Shown one piece after another: positions 1-13,179 of a DNA stretch of 64,000 nt. The DNA is from Luscinia megarhynchos (taxonomy: Eukaryota > Chordata > Aves > Passeriformes > Turdidae): assembly GCA_034336665.1 (NCBI GenBank), contig CM067564.1:46857451-46921450 (forward strand). The letters are read 5' to 3'. Each line of letters begins with the position of its first letter. The first letter of the stretch is position 1. The notes beneath the pieces were generated by a model that had not been told where the DNA came from, did no database searches, and saw only the letters and a program-made list of their open reading frames with translations. The translations under genes were made by a program, and so were the position numbers.

Positions 1-1500
1 TTTTGATGGTCTCTAAGTCTTCAACTTATATCAGTTATAAATAACTCATTTTAAAATGAATACAAGTGAAATTAACTAAATTGACACCGATTTCTTTTTG
101 TGATCTGAAAATATATGCATAAATGGCAAGAAAATGTTAATTGACCTTAACCTTTTCTGTGATAAGTCTCTTCAGTAATGTAGTAATACTTGGCACTTAT
201 ATAGTACAGTACCTCTTATCTGAAGATCTCAAAGATCCTTACAAAAATTAATTAAATCTCACAGCACTTCTTTGACATAGGCATGTGAAGTATTAAATAG
301 GTGATTAAACTGGAAACTAGAGGCTTAAACTAATTTTTCAAAACAGGATGCCTAATTTTAGGAATAGGGCCCTAAATCTGGTTATTGTGATACCTTATTC
401 TCTATAAAACCACACCTGCCATTGATCCCAGGGCTCTAATGACTCATGAGTTTTGACTCAAAAGGTCTTTGATGCAAGGACTTGATTATTTTGGAATTTA
501 TAATGCCAAGCAAATCACAGGTCAGATAGTGCAGAGACTCCTGCTTGGAGGAAGCAAAGACACTCTCTCACCTCCAACACCTTCTAATTCTGCTCAGAGA
601 ACACAGAGAATTTATCTTTGACGTGTATCACCATCCAAGACACCTGGATGAGCTGTCCTGGAGGTGCCTCTCTCCACCAACAGGGGGGTAACCAAGGAAC
701 TTGCCAAGAGTGATTCTAATTTTGAGAGCCAATATCACACGAGAAGAATTTCACCCTAATTAGGGTGAATCCTACACTACTAAACCTGATTACCAATGTG
801 ACAATTCCAGCATTAAGAAAGCACAAGGAATAGGTACAAGGAATACTAACAGACATCCTTTAAATACAGCACTTTGAATCCCATATTTCTTTGTCACTTT
901 GGAGCTAAAGACATAAAGATAGAATAAGCTTTATAATTATTACCTCCTATCCTTGTTAACATATGCTGCAGTCTGGATAACCATAAAAAACTTGAACAAG
1001 GCTTGCAATCATAAAGCTTGGGAATGTAAGTTGGTGTCAAGCAAGGTGTAACCACATATTTGTGTGGATGAATGCGATGGAGCATGCACATATTGCACCT
1101 TAATTCCAGGAATTCCTGCCTGAGGAAGCAGTTCAGTGTCAATTCAAATAGAGGTATCTGTGCAGGATGGGAACTCTCTCTTGCATGTAATTCATCCATG
1201 GTGGATTTGAGGAGGAAATCTCGCCAACAACCAAGCATTCCTCCTTGGAATTAATTAGGATTACGAGCACAGGTGACAATTGGTGGTAGCATGGAGCTCA
1301 GAAGTCCATCAAAAATCCCCTAGGAGAGACTAGACAGTCTTTGGGTCTCCCACCATTTAGGTGAGATGGGTTGTAATTTATTTTCAGCACCTCAGTCCCT
1401 AGTTCCCAGGTGTCTTCTCAGCTGATGCAAGAAAATTTTTGAATTCTGACTTCTAAGTGCCCTTGTTGGGTATTTCTCAAACTGAGAACCTCAAGAGGGA
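1..1500. other. Unique AT-rich DNA, no gene seen
   Basis: Both strands are broken by frequent stops and no open frame resembles a known protein. A 114-codon minus-strand frame at 894-1238 has no recognisable domain. No interspersed repeat is obvious by eye before the A-rich tract that follows. I see no promoter-like CpG cluster here. Confidence 0.6.
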
Positions 1501-1545
1501 AAAAAAGCCCAAAACCAAAAACCAAACAAAAAAAAACAAAACAAA

Positions 1546-1577
<32 letters not shown>

Positions 1578-1586
1578 AAAAGAAAA
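1501..1586. repeat. A-rich low-complexity tract
   Basis: An A-rich stretch with scattered C culminates in an uninterrupted run of 30 A at 1547-1576. It could be the tail of a degenerate retroposed copy, but I recognise no element body on its 5' side, so it is called simple low complexity. The run length is likely polymorphic and error-prone in assembly. Confidence 0.9.
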
Positions 1587-2699
1587 ATTTTTAAAAGATT
1601 GCCTGATACCTTATTTTCACAGGAGTCACTATCTATAGATAGGTGGTGGTTTAGTCCTTGGAAAATCTCAAGCTTATATACTTTTATGTTCTATACCTCC
1701 ACTACCCATCTCTCTTGTTGATTTGGTTTTGTTCTTCTCTAATCTTGAACACAACTCATACAGGCAAAAGCAAAAGCAGATAATTCATATTTGGAAACCA
1801 CCTACCAAAAATGTAATCACTTGACATTCAGTCTCAGAAGCATTTTGCAGGACTGGGACACCTTTATCTATGTCACAGTGCACCGTAAAGAAATGGCAAT
1901 TAATAAGAACATGACCCTTTCCCTTGCAAACAATATATTTTTTGTTTTGTTTTGTGGGGCTCTAGAACCACTGCATGATCTTGCTATAGCAAATAAAAAA
2001 AAAAAATTACACTATCTAATTTTGTAGATTTCATTTGTTTCTGGGCGAAGATCAATTAAGTGAAAATCTCTTATAAGAATTAAATGTATTTCTGAGTATT
2101 TTAATAAAATTACAAAAGACAAGTTCCAAAAGTACTTTTTGTGTTGCTGTCACTGTGAAATCTTTGAACAGGAGTATTCAGGGCAGAATAAGACCAGCTG
2201 GAGCTATTGAGTATAATTCTGGGGCACATCCTTGAATTAGCTTAAAAAAATACACAGCCAAATTAGGGATAGTTTTCTTTCTTTAGATTAATTTGCATTT
2301 TCTGACTAATTTTAGATCTAGTAGTGATAGGGTTTGGATGGATCAGCAAAGTTTGGAATTGAACCATTGTATTATATGTCAGTCCTTCAATAGTACTTTT
2401 AAAGTTAGCCAGCTCCTCAAATGGATTAAAGTAACCTTATACACCATGAAAGAACACTTTAAGTGCACCCAAAAGATCATTTTCAATTGAATTTTGCATT
2501 CTCTTTGAAAAGAAGATCTTGTGCAAGGCCATCAGCTGTATGGGTGCCAATTAATAACTGGGAAGACAGCTGCTGCTTCAGTTATTTATAAAGGCTTATT
2601 TGTCAGTATGACCACCTAGAAAGTCAAAACCCTTGGCTTAGTTTATGTTTTCAGCTGGATTTTATGTTGTCCATCCTGTTACCTTATAAATAATTCTTA
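1587..2699. other. Unique AT-rich DNA, no gene seen
   Basis: No recognisable coding, RNA or repeat feature. Open frames are short (78 codons or fewer) and of AT-driven composition. Confidence 0.6.
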
Positions 2700-3220
2700 T
2701 ATCATTATCAGTGCTGAAACAGCATAAGATCCGTGTCGGCGTATTTAAAATTCAGAAAGTGCCCACGATTGAATTTGAACTTCACCCTCCAGCAAATGAG
2801 TGCTGTGATTCCAGAATAAACCCTCTCCTCGTGCCTGTTGGCAAACCACACAAAGCCTCCTTGTCCAGCACCTGTCTGACACAGGCAGAGCAGCAGTGGC
2901 TCCTTTTTGGGTGGCTCCAAAGAGCTGCCCCACTCAGCTGCTCTGTGTGTGGGCCTGATTAGCGTCGCAGCAGAGCGCCTTGCAAACCACTTCTGTTACC
3001 TGATCCTGCCTGCTGACACATCCATACGTCTTCCAGGGAGCCTTTTCAGCCTCTCCTCACAGCTGCTCCCAGTTCCTTTCTGGCGCTGTTCAAGTTCTGC
3101 ACAGCTGTGCAGTCCCGCTGTGGCTCGGATCCCAGTCTCCTTCCAGTGCCTCTCTCGTGCTTTGTCCTTGGAGATTTGCTCAGCCTGATCCAGTGCTGCA
3201 TTTCAGACCATAGGTGAGAG
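2700..3220. other. GC- and CpG-enriched patch of unknown nature
   Basis: The base composition changes sharply against AT-rich flanks. About a dozen CpG dinucleotides fall within roughly 500 bp, for example near 2733-2741, 2962-2977, 3027, 3083 and 3127. Open frames of 60-93 codons overlap on both strands, as GC-richer sequence produces by chance. The patch ends in a donor-like CATAG|GTGAGA at about 3211, and a CAG acceptor-like site follows a pyrimidine stretch near 3036. No protein family is recognised. It could be a small regulatory element, an old exapted repeat, or part of an untranslated exon. Confidence 0.3.
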
Positions 3221-4107
3221 GAGAGAAGGATAATGCAACATAGCTCCTCGTGCAATGGAGGAGCAGAAGAAAGAGAGAGCTTTATTTAAAGAAACACTAC
3301 GTATATATAGGGTAGAATGTGCAAAACAAAATAGAAAAGACTCATTGGTCCAAGAAGGCAACACCTCTTTGAAAACATGCTTCCTGCAGAACAACACGAG
3401 ACACTCACACGGCTCTCATGAACCCTGCAGGTGTACAATCATTGTTATGGTTTCTTATCCTTGTGAAGGCTGAGAAAGGCAAGGCTTCAAGGCTTTTCTT
3501 CCCTGGTTCCCAGCAGCATCCAACAACAGTCCAACTGCCTCTGGGTTTTGGTGGGAAGGGGTTAAATCTGGTGCATTTTTAGCACCATTCACACAGTGAA
3601 CTTCTTTCTTCCTGCTGCCCAGCAGAGCAGTTTGCTGCTGGTACGGGACCAGCACTCAGCTGACCAATAACCCCACTGACATCAGCAGAACCCAGCAGAT
3701 TTCTATGGCTAAGGAGCCAGCTTTCCAGGGAATGCTGGAGGCCAAACTGCTCACACAGCCTTCTGCTTCTCAGATTGTCAGAAAGACACTGGACTTAACC
3801 TTCACTGCTGGCTTGACCTTTTAAAGCCTAGTCCCAAGCCCTGCTCCTCCCCAGCTGAAATGAGGGATCTGTTCAAGCTCCTGCAGCCTGAGAACCTCCC
3901 CTGGTGCCTGAGCTCTGGCCCTCACACCAGCCCGGGGATAACGAGGCAGCTGCAAAGCTCATCTCTGTTCAAAGGCATCCAGGGTAGGGGACTTGGCTTG
4001 GAAGACAGTTTTTAAGGTTAAATACTTGTTTTTTCCTCTTCTTGTGCCATTAATACTTTGTCACATGCAGTTATATTTGCAGGACTGGATGTGTCCCTTT
4101 AGTGGTT
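3221..4107. other. Unique DNA, no gene seen
   Basis: Moderately GC-rich around 3480-3960 with a few CpG (about 3931-3951), but no recognisable element. Open frames are short and unremarkable. Confidence 0.55.
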
Positions 4108-4390
4108 GTAATTGTGCAAAGGCAGATAGGACAAGGGGCAATGGTTTTAAACTAAAAGATATTTAGACTGGACAATAAGAGAAAACTTTTTACTTAAAGG
4201 ATAGTGAGGTCCTGGCATAGGCTGCCCAGAGAATTTGTGGATGCCCCATCCCTGGAAGTGTTCAAGGCCAGGTTGGCTGGGACTCTGAACAACCTGGTCT
4301 AGTGTAAGGTGTCTTTGTCAAAGGAAGGGGGTTGGAACTAGAGGATTTTTAAAGTGTCTTCCAACCAAAGTCTTCCTACAACTCTATGGA
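4108..4390 (+). mobile_element. CR1 LINE 3' fragment (5'-truncated)
   Basis: The sequence follows the avian CR1 3' end in order: 'gacaaggggcaatgg' and 'tttaaactaaaag' near 4128-4160, 'ggctgcccagagaa' near 4220, 'ccccatccctggaagtgttc' near 4245, 'caacctggtctagtg' near 4290, then 'gggggttggaactagaggat' near 4328 and a decayed ATTCTATG-type tail. CR1 is a non-LTR retrotransposon that usually inserts as a 5'-truncated copy. This one keeps only the end of the last coding region and the 3' UTR. Several short indels mark it as old and inactive. Confidence 0.92.
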
Positions 4391-7300
4391 CACCTGAAGC
4401 TCCAGGGAAGACTACAAAAATGACCATTTAGCTTTGATTGCTTGTTGTTTTCCAGCCCTGAAGAGATTGGTAATAATAAATATTTGCTTTTAGTAAATCA
4501 AGACAGACGCACAAAAGGAAGATGCATCTCAGAGTAACCAACAACATTAAACATTTTTAAATAGCTTGTCTTGTGGTATTTTTTAAGTCTACTTTATATA
4601 TCATAATTGATGAATTTATAACTTGCAACTTGCTTAATGTATCCCTTCTGATTGTTCAAGTGCTCAGACACTGAGTGATGCTGGAAGCCAAATGAACAGG
4701 AGCTGTATCCTGTGCACTGTCCTTGCAGTAATAGAAAGAGAACAGAAAAGTTCATCATTGAAAACAGTCCCTTATGGATTTAGGTGACCCTGTAAAATGA
4801 TGCCATTCGTAAATCTATTAAACTCCATTTTCAAACCTGTTGTTACAAACAACAAAAATCAGGTCTTGCTGTGTTCCATTAGAGCATGCAAGAGCATATC
4901 TCATTGTTTAGGCAGCAAGATGGATGGAGAAAATCTAAATTCAGAACAACTACAGAGATAAATTAGCTAAAGTTTATGGCACTGAACACAATTATAGAAT
5001 GCAAGGAGGCTTTGTTTCTAAACAATGTGGTCTGACCCTTTCCTTTATTGCCAGCTCAAATAGCAGCAGAATATGAACAGGTTTCTAAATTCCAATGAAG
5101 AATTACAACTAAAGCCCCTGGTTGTGCCTTCTGAAGCGTGTCTAAAACTACAGTCAGGTAAAATTTCCTACTGATCCATGAAATGCTAAAGTTTAAACTG
5201 TACCATTTAGCTGCAACCACCTGTTTCAATTAATTCTCTTACATGTTTCATGCCTTGAAAGCTTTTGTCTTTCTCTTTAAGTCACTCTGTCAAGGACCAC
5301 AGATGTTTTGTTTTTGCTGAAACCCTACCATGCTTTCAGTAACATGAGGTGAATTAAATAAATTTACAAAACATAGCATTCATGGGCATCCATCATTTGC
5401 AATGTATGTAGGCATAGTTGTCAAATAAGAGAAACAATCCTAAAGGACTTGGCAAGACAACAGCCAGCCCTGTGCTGTGCTTGCTGGATATCTCATTCTG
5501 TTACACACTCAGGGAAAAAATACTCTCATAAGTGGGGGAAGAGAACTGCTGGTTATAATCCTTGCTCTCTTAATGGTAGGCAGTATTGTACCTTCCAAAC
5601 CATGTTGTGAATTTATGCTGAAATCTCTCTTTGTTTAGTGTGGGGCATCACCTTTGGCAAGAACCTTGCAGTATAACACTGAGGTGGAATATAATCTGAT
5701 ACCAGAAAATCATACAGTTTTTCACACTCTTGATAGAACTGGAGGCACTATTGAGTGCTGTGTGACCAGCAATACACAGCATGGAAATAAGATGATAATA
5801 CCTGGCTGCAATGCAATGCAAGTGCAATGAAGTTTTGTCTCAAATACTTTCAAAATACTCAGTTAATATTTCCCACCTATGGCTCTTACACAATGTGAAG
5901 GCATCCTACTTTTGCCAATTAATCACCACCCTCCCTGCACTGTAGATCTGTCACATGTAGCCTGTGATTCTTTAAGGAGACCTGCAGCTCCTTGAATTTC
6001 CAAACAGAGAGAGGGGCAATTTTATGTCTTTAGAAGTAGGCTAACAGGATCATTTATCTCACTTTGCATTGTTTTTCTGGAGGACCATAGTGGTGCACTG
6101 AAGAACTGGATCTGCCTCCTTACATTATCCACAGGATGCCTTTGGATTATCCTTACAGCTGTTCTGTACCCAAACCTGATGCACACCACAGACACCCCAT
6201 AGGCCATTCATCCAGGAGAGCTTTTCCACAGAGCATCCTGAATCCATAAGTTCATAATTTACAAGGGTGCAAAGAATCATCTCTGCCACTGTCCCCTTCT
6301 GTCAGAACACCCACAACCATTTCATCTCTCACAGAATTTCAGCCCATATCAGTTGCACATCCTGCTCTTTACACTAATATAACTTCAAAGTGCCTGTTCC
6401 TTTTGCTTCAGCAGGAAAAAGTGGAAAGAAATCTCCTGCATCTCCTCTTATAAAAGAAGCCTGAATGAAATCCTAATTCAACAAAATCACCTTAAAGCAA
6501 CCCCTCTGTGAGAAGGTCTTTGTCTGATTTTGCCTGCTTGGTTTCAGTTTCAAGTAGAACAGTGATTTTCTTTAGCCTAGTCAAATGCAATGTAGTTCCA
6601 TTGGTTGGAAATATTTTATAATACTGTGTTTAAACTGTTGTAGAAACAAAACATTTTGCTCCATTGCACTGTAAAAGAGAAGTGTCTGCACAACAGCTTT
6701 TAAAACTGTTCCAAATGGAATAGATATTTCCCATGCACAATGAAAAGGCTTAGAGGGGAGATCTTAGTTAAGACTTTGATGTTTGTTTGTATGTATATTT
6801 GGATTTTCTTTATGATTAGAGTTTTTGTGGGACACTTGAAACAAATATTTTATGACTGAATATCTTATTTAATTCAAACAATAGTTTTAAAGGGCTTTTT
6901 TTTAATGTCTTCCTGAGAGCAACAAAATTATAGCTTTGCTCAATTTTCAGAATATATATGGTAAGTATTATAAATTGTTTTGTCAATAGCTGCACCTTAA
7001 AATTTCCCTTTTTGTTGTGGAAAAAAAAAACCCCACACAAAACTGTCAAAACTTCTAGATCTGTTTCCACCATGTCAGCCACAATGTAAACACGTTTTTT
7101 TATGTCAGATTTTGGAGAGAAATAACTTTTAGGATGGTTCTTGCTCTATTGGCAGAATTTGAGGCACAAATGCTGCAAAACGATGAGAATTATTTCAAAA
7201 TATGAACAGGACAGTACTTAAAGCATGGAAAATAATATTTGAAAAAATATTATAGGGATTAGTCAAGTGTGGCAAACCCTGAGACACTGATATTTTCTTA

Positions 7301-7419
7301 TCAAATTTTTAGACTTAAGACCTTTGTGTGCAGAAAACTTTTCCTGAAACTGCTCAGTAACACAACAAGGTTTCTATTATTCTACTTGCCATCATGTATC
7401 AAGATGCTGGAATTGTAGA
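4391..7419. other. Unique AT-rich DNA, no gene seen
   Basis: About 3 kb of AT-rich sequence with no recognisable coding exon, RNA gene or repeat. The longest open frame is 88 codons on the minus strand (6816-7082), rich in F, L and K as expected from AT-rich DNA. Confidence 0.6.
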
Positions 7420-7446
7420 TTATATATATATATGTATATATATATT
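7420..7446. repeat. TA dinucleotide microsatellite
   Basis: An (AT)n tract interrupted once by G near 7434, followed by a further short TATATA at 7449-7455. Self-complementary and probably length-variable. Confidence 0.9.
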
Positions 7447-7455
7447 CCTATATAT

Positions 7456-8073
7456 TTAATTCAACATGGGATTTTTTTTAGAATTCTTAGTCAAACTCAG
7501 CTCAAGTTCAAATATGAGGGAGCTTTAGCTTTGATTTTGCTACAAAAAGAAAGGCCAGTCCCTCATGGCATTTTGCTCCAAGTGGGCAATCACAGGATGA
7601 ATTGCTGAGTCCAAAAATCTCTTGGCTTTAGCATGATGCTGGACTAAAGCTGAGCATTAGATTTACGTGAGCATTATTAACCTTTCCCTCCCTGCTGAAA
7701 TCTGAGGGCTCTGGGAGGAGGTTTCAGCTTTGTTTCAACCTGTAAAGCTCTAGGAAAGCACTTTGCAGATACTACAATGTACTTTGTTTAAAATATAGTC
7801 AGACCATGTTCAAGTGATATTCTTTGCCTAGAAAATACTAATGGTGGACCCAAAAATTTATATCAAGAATTATCTCTTTGTATTGTAAATAGATTGAAGA
7901 TGCTGCTTTGATGTCTCCTAATATGACTGAAGAATTTAGCCAGAAGACCAAGGAAATAAACTTTTTTTCCTTTTCTTTTTTCCCCTGCTCTGTTTCAATG
8001 AAACAGGTCCTGCAGCTCAAGAAGGAACTATCACAGTGCTACAGGAGCCACCACTGACATCACAAGACCAATT
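7456..8073. other. Unique DNA, no gene seen
   Basis: AT-rich, with a T-rich pyrimidine tract near 7963-7990. Nothing recognisable. Confidence 0.6.
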
Positions 8074-8160
8074 AGAATCACAGAATTTTTTAGGTTGGAT
8101 ACAACTTTTAAGGTCATTAACATGGACCCAGCACTAGTTCACCACTAACCATGTAAATCA
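8074..8160 (-). mobile_element. CR1 LINE 3' terminal fragment
   Basis: It starts with 'agaatcacagaat', the reverse complement of the CR1 tail, followed by 'aggttggatacaactttta' and 'ggtcatta', matching the minus-oriented CR1 3' UTR. Homology fades after about 85 bp, so this is a short, strongly 5'-truncated copy. Confidence 0.75.
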
Positions 8161-9708
8161 CTCTAGAGGTTCATACAGTCAATAGGGAGAAATAAATTTT
8201 AAGGATTCAGTTCATGTGGTCTCATCACTTCTCTCTTCCCACCAAAATTATTCACACCTGTGGAGTTCAAGGAATGCTTAGAGGTAGATTTCAGTTACTT
8301 TCTTTAAGCACCAGTTTATTTTATTGCTTTTACACTTATTTTTCCACACATTTCTCCCTGGCTTTAGCCAACCATAACAGCAGCTAGCCTTGTAGAAACA
8401 GATATGTGGAACTTAATACAGGAGGAAACCAACGTGTATCCAAGCAAATAATTCTGCTTTTTGATGCAAGTGTTTCTGTCTCCATTGCAATCTGGAGGTG
8501 GGTGATTCTCCTGGGTAGATGTATTCAAATTAACATAATTCCAGCTATGTCTCCATGGTATCCAGGACTTCTGTGAGGTGACAGTCCTGCCAGACATGGA
8601 GTGTGTAAACTGGGGGAGCTGTGCCTCCTGATTTCCACAATCCAGATTAAATCTCACTTGGAGATGTCATCATCATGAGAGTTTTGGGTGTGTTTTTCTG
8701 CTGTTGAACAAATTTGAAAAACACCACTTTTAAATGATGATTCAAATGTGTACAGGTTGGAGAGGGAATCAAATCTGAGGTGCTAACTGGAGAAAAAAAA
8801 ACAGGACAGCATTTATCTGTTCTGATTTTCAGTCAGGATCTCTGTGGAGACACAGACACCTGACTGCAGGCCTGATTAAAATATCTAATTTCTAAAGAGA
8901 TCATTCTGTTATTCAGTATTTTTATGGCTTATGTGTCTAACTCCAAATTTTGGGGTTTGCTTTGACAACGAGTTAAATGAAAATATAGATTCTGCAGCAC
9001 TTTGAAATGCAGGCACCAGCATTTTAGTCTTCCTACATCTCAGACCCTAAAGAGTCCCCATGCTGCTCATCCTCAAAAGAGGACAGAGGTATTTCATTGT
9101 ATTCCATGGAAAGTCTCTTCTCTATTTTGAACTCAGACAGCATTAATTCATATCCTGGCCTCCAACAAGCTGCAATCTGACTAGAAAGAGTGAGATTAGC
9201 TCTCAGAAAACTTTCCAGGCTAAGGATAATATAGATATTTTATGTGTCACTCTCTAATCCTTATCACAGAATCTATATAAATGACTTTCTGGCATCCCTC
9301 TACTTATCTCTTACACAGCATTACAGATCTGGAAGATTACACTTTCTGTGGGCTCTGAGATTCTCTCTTGAATCCAGATATTCAGCATTGTTTTTGCCAC
9401 ACTTGGACTCTGTTCCACTTTTAGTAGCAGCATGAAGTCAGTCACATTTAAATCAGATGAAAACCTGAATTTTTCATATTAATTAAAGTTCAATAGATTC
9501 CTTATAAAGAATAGATGAAAGGAGCAGCAGTGACACGGGAGTCATGTAGGCTGGATTTTCTGCAGATTAGCTAAAGCTGGTATGAACTTCCTTCCCAGCT
9601 TTCTCAAATATTTCCTGATTTTTTGAAGAGATTGACAAATAAGGTTTTGCATAATAGCACAGAAGCAATTTTCTCATCATTTCCTCAATGTAAAGAAGAC
9701 AGAGAAGC
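8161..9708. other. Unique DNA, no gene seen
   Basis: No recognisable gene or repeat. A 97-codon minus-strand open frame (8364-8657) has no domain I know and no convincing flanking splice signals. Confidence 0.6.
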
Positions 9709-9730
9709 AAAAAAAAAAAAAAAAAAAAAA
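9709..9730. repeat. Poly(A) run of 22
   Basis: An uninterrupted run of 22 A. No element body is recognisable upstream. Confidence 0.95.
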
Positions 9731-10018
9731 GATCGACATGAAAAAAAGCCCAGCCAGGGCTGCCTCTCCAAAGTGTAGCTCCTTGAAATGCTGTTAAATG
9801 CACAGGACTCTGATCACCCTCCAGTGTAATTCTCCCAGCCACACTGGGTTACAATGGTGATAAATTTAGTTTTGGCATCTTTAGGAATAGATTCCTGGTA
9901 AAAGAACTAGTAGAGTCTCTTAAAACTGTTGATTTTTGTAATGATCAAATTGATTATTTGTAAAAGAAAACTCCCACATTACTGTAAGAGCCATATTTTT
10001 GAGGTGATGGATGGCATT

Positions 10019-10432
10019 ATAGAATCACAGAATAATTGGGGTTGGAAGCAATAATTAAAGAGACATCTTCCACTATCCCAGGTTGCTCAGAGCCCTGTGC
10101 AACCTGGCCTCGGACACTTCCAGGGATCCAGGGGCAGCCACAGCTTCTCTGGGTGACCTGTGCCTCATTGAAAACAATTCCTTCCTTATGTCTAGTCTGA
10201 ATCTACCCTCTTTTAGTTTAATGCCATTATCTCTTGTCCTTTCACTACAGTTCTTGCTAAAAGATTTGTCACCATCTCTCTCACAAGCCCCCTTGAAATG
10301 CTGAAAAGCTGCAACAAAATCTTCTGGAATTTTCTCTTCTCCAGGCTGAACAACCCCAGCTTTTTCTCATAGCAGGGATGGTCCAGCCAAATTATTGTTG
10401 TGCCCCTCCCCTGGTCCTGCCCCAACCAAGCT
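10019..10432 (-). mobile_element. CR1 LINE 3' fragment, about 410 bp
   Basis: Minus-strand CR1 read from its 3' tail: 'agaatcacagaat' at 10021, then 'ggttgctcagagccctgtgc' and 'aacctggcctcggacacttc' near 10082-10122, 'ccacagcttctctgg' near 10138, 'tctcttgtcctttcacta' near 10230, and 'caggctgaacaaccccagct' near 10343 leading into the 'tggtcctgcccca' region near 10410. It covers the end of ORF2 and the 3' UTR. No intact frame remains. Open frames on either strand across it are by-products of the repeat. Confidence 0.92.
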
Positions 10433-12867
10433 ACTCTTACCCCAAATGTTGCAGATTCTTGTGTTGCTTTCTGCTGGTGAAGAACCTGTTGCCAAAACAT
10501 GCCACATTTATTCACCATATCCTTGAGTCTTCAGAAGAGACTTAGTTATACATCCAGAAATAAGTCAAAGTGAGTGTTTAAAGTGAATAATTCAAAAGTG
10601 GAAATTGTGAAAGTCTTGTAATTTAATTTAGAACATAGGTAAATTAATAAATAGGTTAACAGGTATATTAATGGCATTGTTCAGCCCACCTTTTAAGAAA
10701 TTCTGTTTAAACAAACCACTCTCTGTTATTACTTAAGGAAATTTTGCTTGTGGACATCACCTCATTTTTCTATTTAACATTTGTAAAACTACTGGTAATA
10801 GAGGTAGCAATACTGTATTTTTCTGAGAGGGATCAGTCAATGCTATTGCTAGTTAACATTGCAGAGGAGGTTTTCATGGTTGAGTTTGTTTGGGTTTTCC
10901 CCTTGGTACACAGTCTCTAATCTATTAGTGTAAGGCTTGATTTGACTTCATTTTGGATGGCAGTCTCTAAAGGGGTCAACCCAAAACAGGAGTAGCCTAC
11001 AAGCCTTTGACTTGGAGTTCACCTGTAGCCAGGAAAACAGCAAGAGTGCCTAGTACAAAATTCATAGTATGAGTAGGGAAATTTCTTCTTTCTCCTTTGA
11101 AAGGAGGAAAGTGGGATTTAGGATGTGAGTTTGTTGTGAGCAGGAGAAAGGACATGTTTCATTGTGTATCCAATACAGTATTTCTGACACATGTAAGAAA
11201 GTATTTCCATTTTCTAGGAGGAGCAACATTTCTCCCCTCACTCACAGAGGCTGTGAACAGTGAACTTTCTCTTTCCTCAGCCAGCACTCAGAGGACAGCA
11301 ACCCCACACTTCTGGCCTTGGGTCACCTGGAAGCCTCCCAAGGCTCCTCTAGCTGCAAAGAGTTTCCTCAGTTATCCAGGATGGCTCTGAAACATGGAGA
11401 CTCACCTTTGGGATACCAGGGCACTGAACTTCTCTGGGTGGCTGAGTGAGCAGCTGCCTCACAGGTCCAGCAAATCAAGCCATGGATCAGTGCTGTCCCT
11501 GCATGAGACAGGAGGAGCAGCCTCTCCTACTGCAACATCTACAGCCAGGTAGAGACTGCTCTGTTTCTTTAGTCTGTACAGCCACCTAAACCCATCCTAA
11601 CATGAAATAAAAAGCAATCCTGACTATTAGCCAAGAGCCAGTAACACAGGGAAGTTTCTAAGTAGATTAACTGCTTTCTCCATCTCTGCAAGAGCCACCT
11701 GCACTCTGACTTTTTACAAATAGCAAGGCTGAAGTTGATGCTACAGTGATTCTAAACTTGTATTCTTGCACAGGGATCAGTGAGATAACATCCATTAGAT
11801 GGTGGGTTTAGCATTTATTATCTCCCTTCCACTGAAGATGTTCTTCAGGGAGCCAGCAGCATGGGCCAATGGGTCTGGTATTATGGGGAGTGTGAAGAGC
11901 AGTTCTCAGCAGGAGGATGATGCCACGGCCTATTAGCCCTCCCTGTACCCAACTTGAGCACCAAAACAACCTCTTAGATCAAAGCTCTGTTTTGAGAGGG
12001 AAACTTCTTCTGTCACACTGACTTAAACACCTAAAATGTTAAGCCAGACTAGGCTATGGTAAAGACTGAGGCTAACCTTTCATCTTCTCCACAGCAGAAA
12101 TCTGAACATTCCAGCCCAAGCCAATACAGATGGCTCTGTCCCATTTTTAAGTAATTTTCTATGTGGGACACATGGACTGAAAGCATCCCTGAGCCATTCC
12201 ATCTTGCTGCAGTGTCCTGAAAGTGCAACACGAGGGTGTGCTGAGATGCAAGAGTTTTCTGGAAAGCTGGAAGGCAACCTTCAGCAGCAGCAAGCTTCCA
12301 GAACATGCTCTTCTGATCTAGAGCTGTAGGTAATCCAGCTTGCCTGGCATTTGTCCCTGGTGTAAGGGAAATGTGTGTATGCCCTTAGTCCATGTGTGTG
12401 AGCATCTATAAACTTCCTAAAATTGAAGAGTTGGGCCTCCCAGTAATTTTGGGGAATGCACAGATCCACAGACGTACAGGACCACTGAAAAGACTAATGG
12501 AAATTTTGGGGTTTCCTTTGAGGATTTCATATTGCAGTGCACCATTGCTCAGTTGCTCCCTACATGCCTCACTCCTTCTCCTGTCAGGGCAATTGAGACC
12601 CTGCATGTGCAGCCAAAGGGCAGTAGAACATGGAGCATTGGTAATTTCTCACCCTGCCTCCTGGAAGAAAGCCCAGCTCCTCAAGAAACATTCAGCAATC
12701 CTGTTCTAACAGAAGTTCTTTCAAAGATGCAGGTCCAGGTACTCCCAGACCTCATCCTACAGCAGAAAAGGGCAAATGAGCCTGCAACTATTGTTATCCA
12801 CTAAAAAAGTATTTACAGATGCTGTAAATAAGCAGGAGTGTAAGACATTTCAGAGGAATTTGATTAG
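10433..12867. other. Unique DNA, no gene seen
   Basis: Mixed composition, somewhat GC-richer around 11,220-11,560 and 12,060-12,700. Several overlapping open frames of 60-105 codons occur on both strands, and none resembles a known family. No strong splice-bounded exon was found. Confidence 0.5.
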
Positions 12868-13030
12868 AGCTGTGCTGAGTTTGGCTGAGGTAGAATTAGC
12901 TCCTTCATAGCAGCTGGTATGGGGATATGATTTGGATTTGTGCTGGAAATAGTGTTGATAATTCAGAGGTGTCTGTTATTGCTGGGCCAGGCTTACACAG
13001 AGTCAAGGCCTTCACTGTTTTCTTGTCACT
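12868..13030 (+). mobile_element. Degenerate ERVL-type LTR fragment (probable)
   Basis: The order of short motifs 'gctgtgctgagtttggctga', 'agcagctggtatgggg', 'gatttgtgctggaaatagtg', 'ttgataattcagagg' and 'cttacacagagtcaaggcc' matches my memory of the 5' part of an avian endogenous retrovirus LTR that is common in songbird genomes. Only the first 160 bp or so is recognisable. The TATA box, polyadenylation signal, primer-binding site and all internal genes are missing, so this is a dead fragment. A solo LTR with a lost 3' part or an insertion-truncated copy would fit. The family name is inferred from memory. Confidence 0.5.
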
Positions 13031-13179
13031 TATATTGAAATCTGTCTACAGGGTTCTAAATGATGGGTAGTGAAAAACAAAGTTGAAAGTTGCTGAGAGG
13101 TATCTAGCAGATTCTGCAGGAGCCAGGTCAGGCCCTAATGTCTTCATTTTGGTCCAGGGGAGAAGAGCTAACAGAATAT

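Noticed and set aside
665..692. CTCF-like motif in 'ccaccaacagggggg'
   Set aside because: Spacing between the CCAC and AGGGGG parts does not fit the CTCF core.
2711..2962. 83-codon plus-strand frame that looked protein-like at its start
   Set aside because: No family similarity recognised and overlapped by three other frames. Kept only as a compositional patch.
10083..10518. Open frames on both strands at 10.1-10.5 kb
   Set aside because: They lie within or run off a CR1 fragment and have no independent support.
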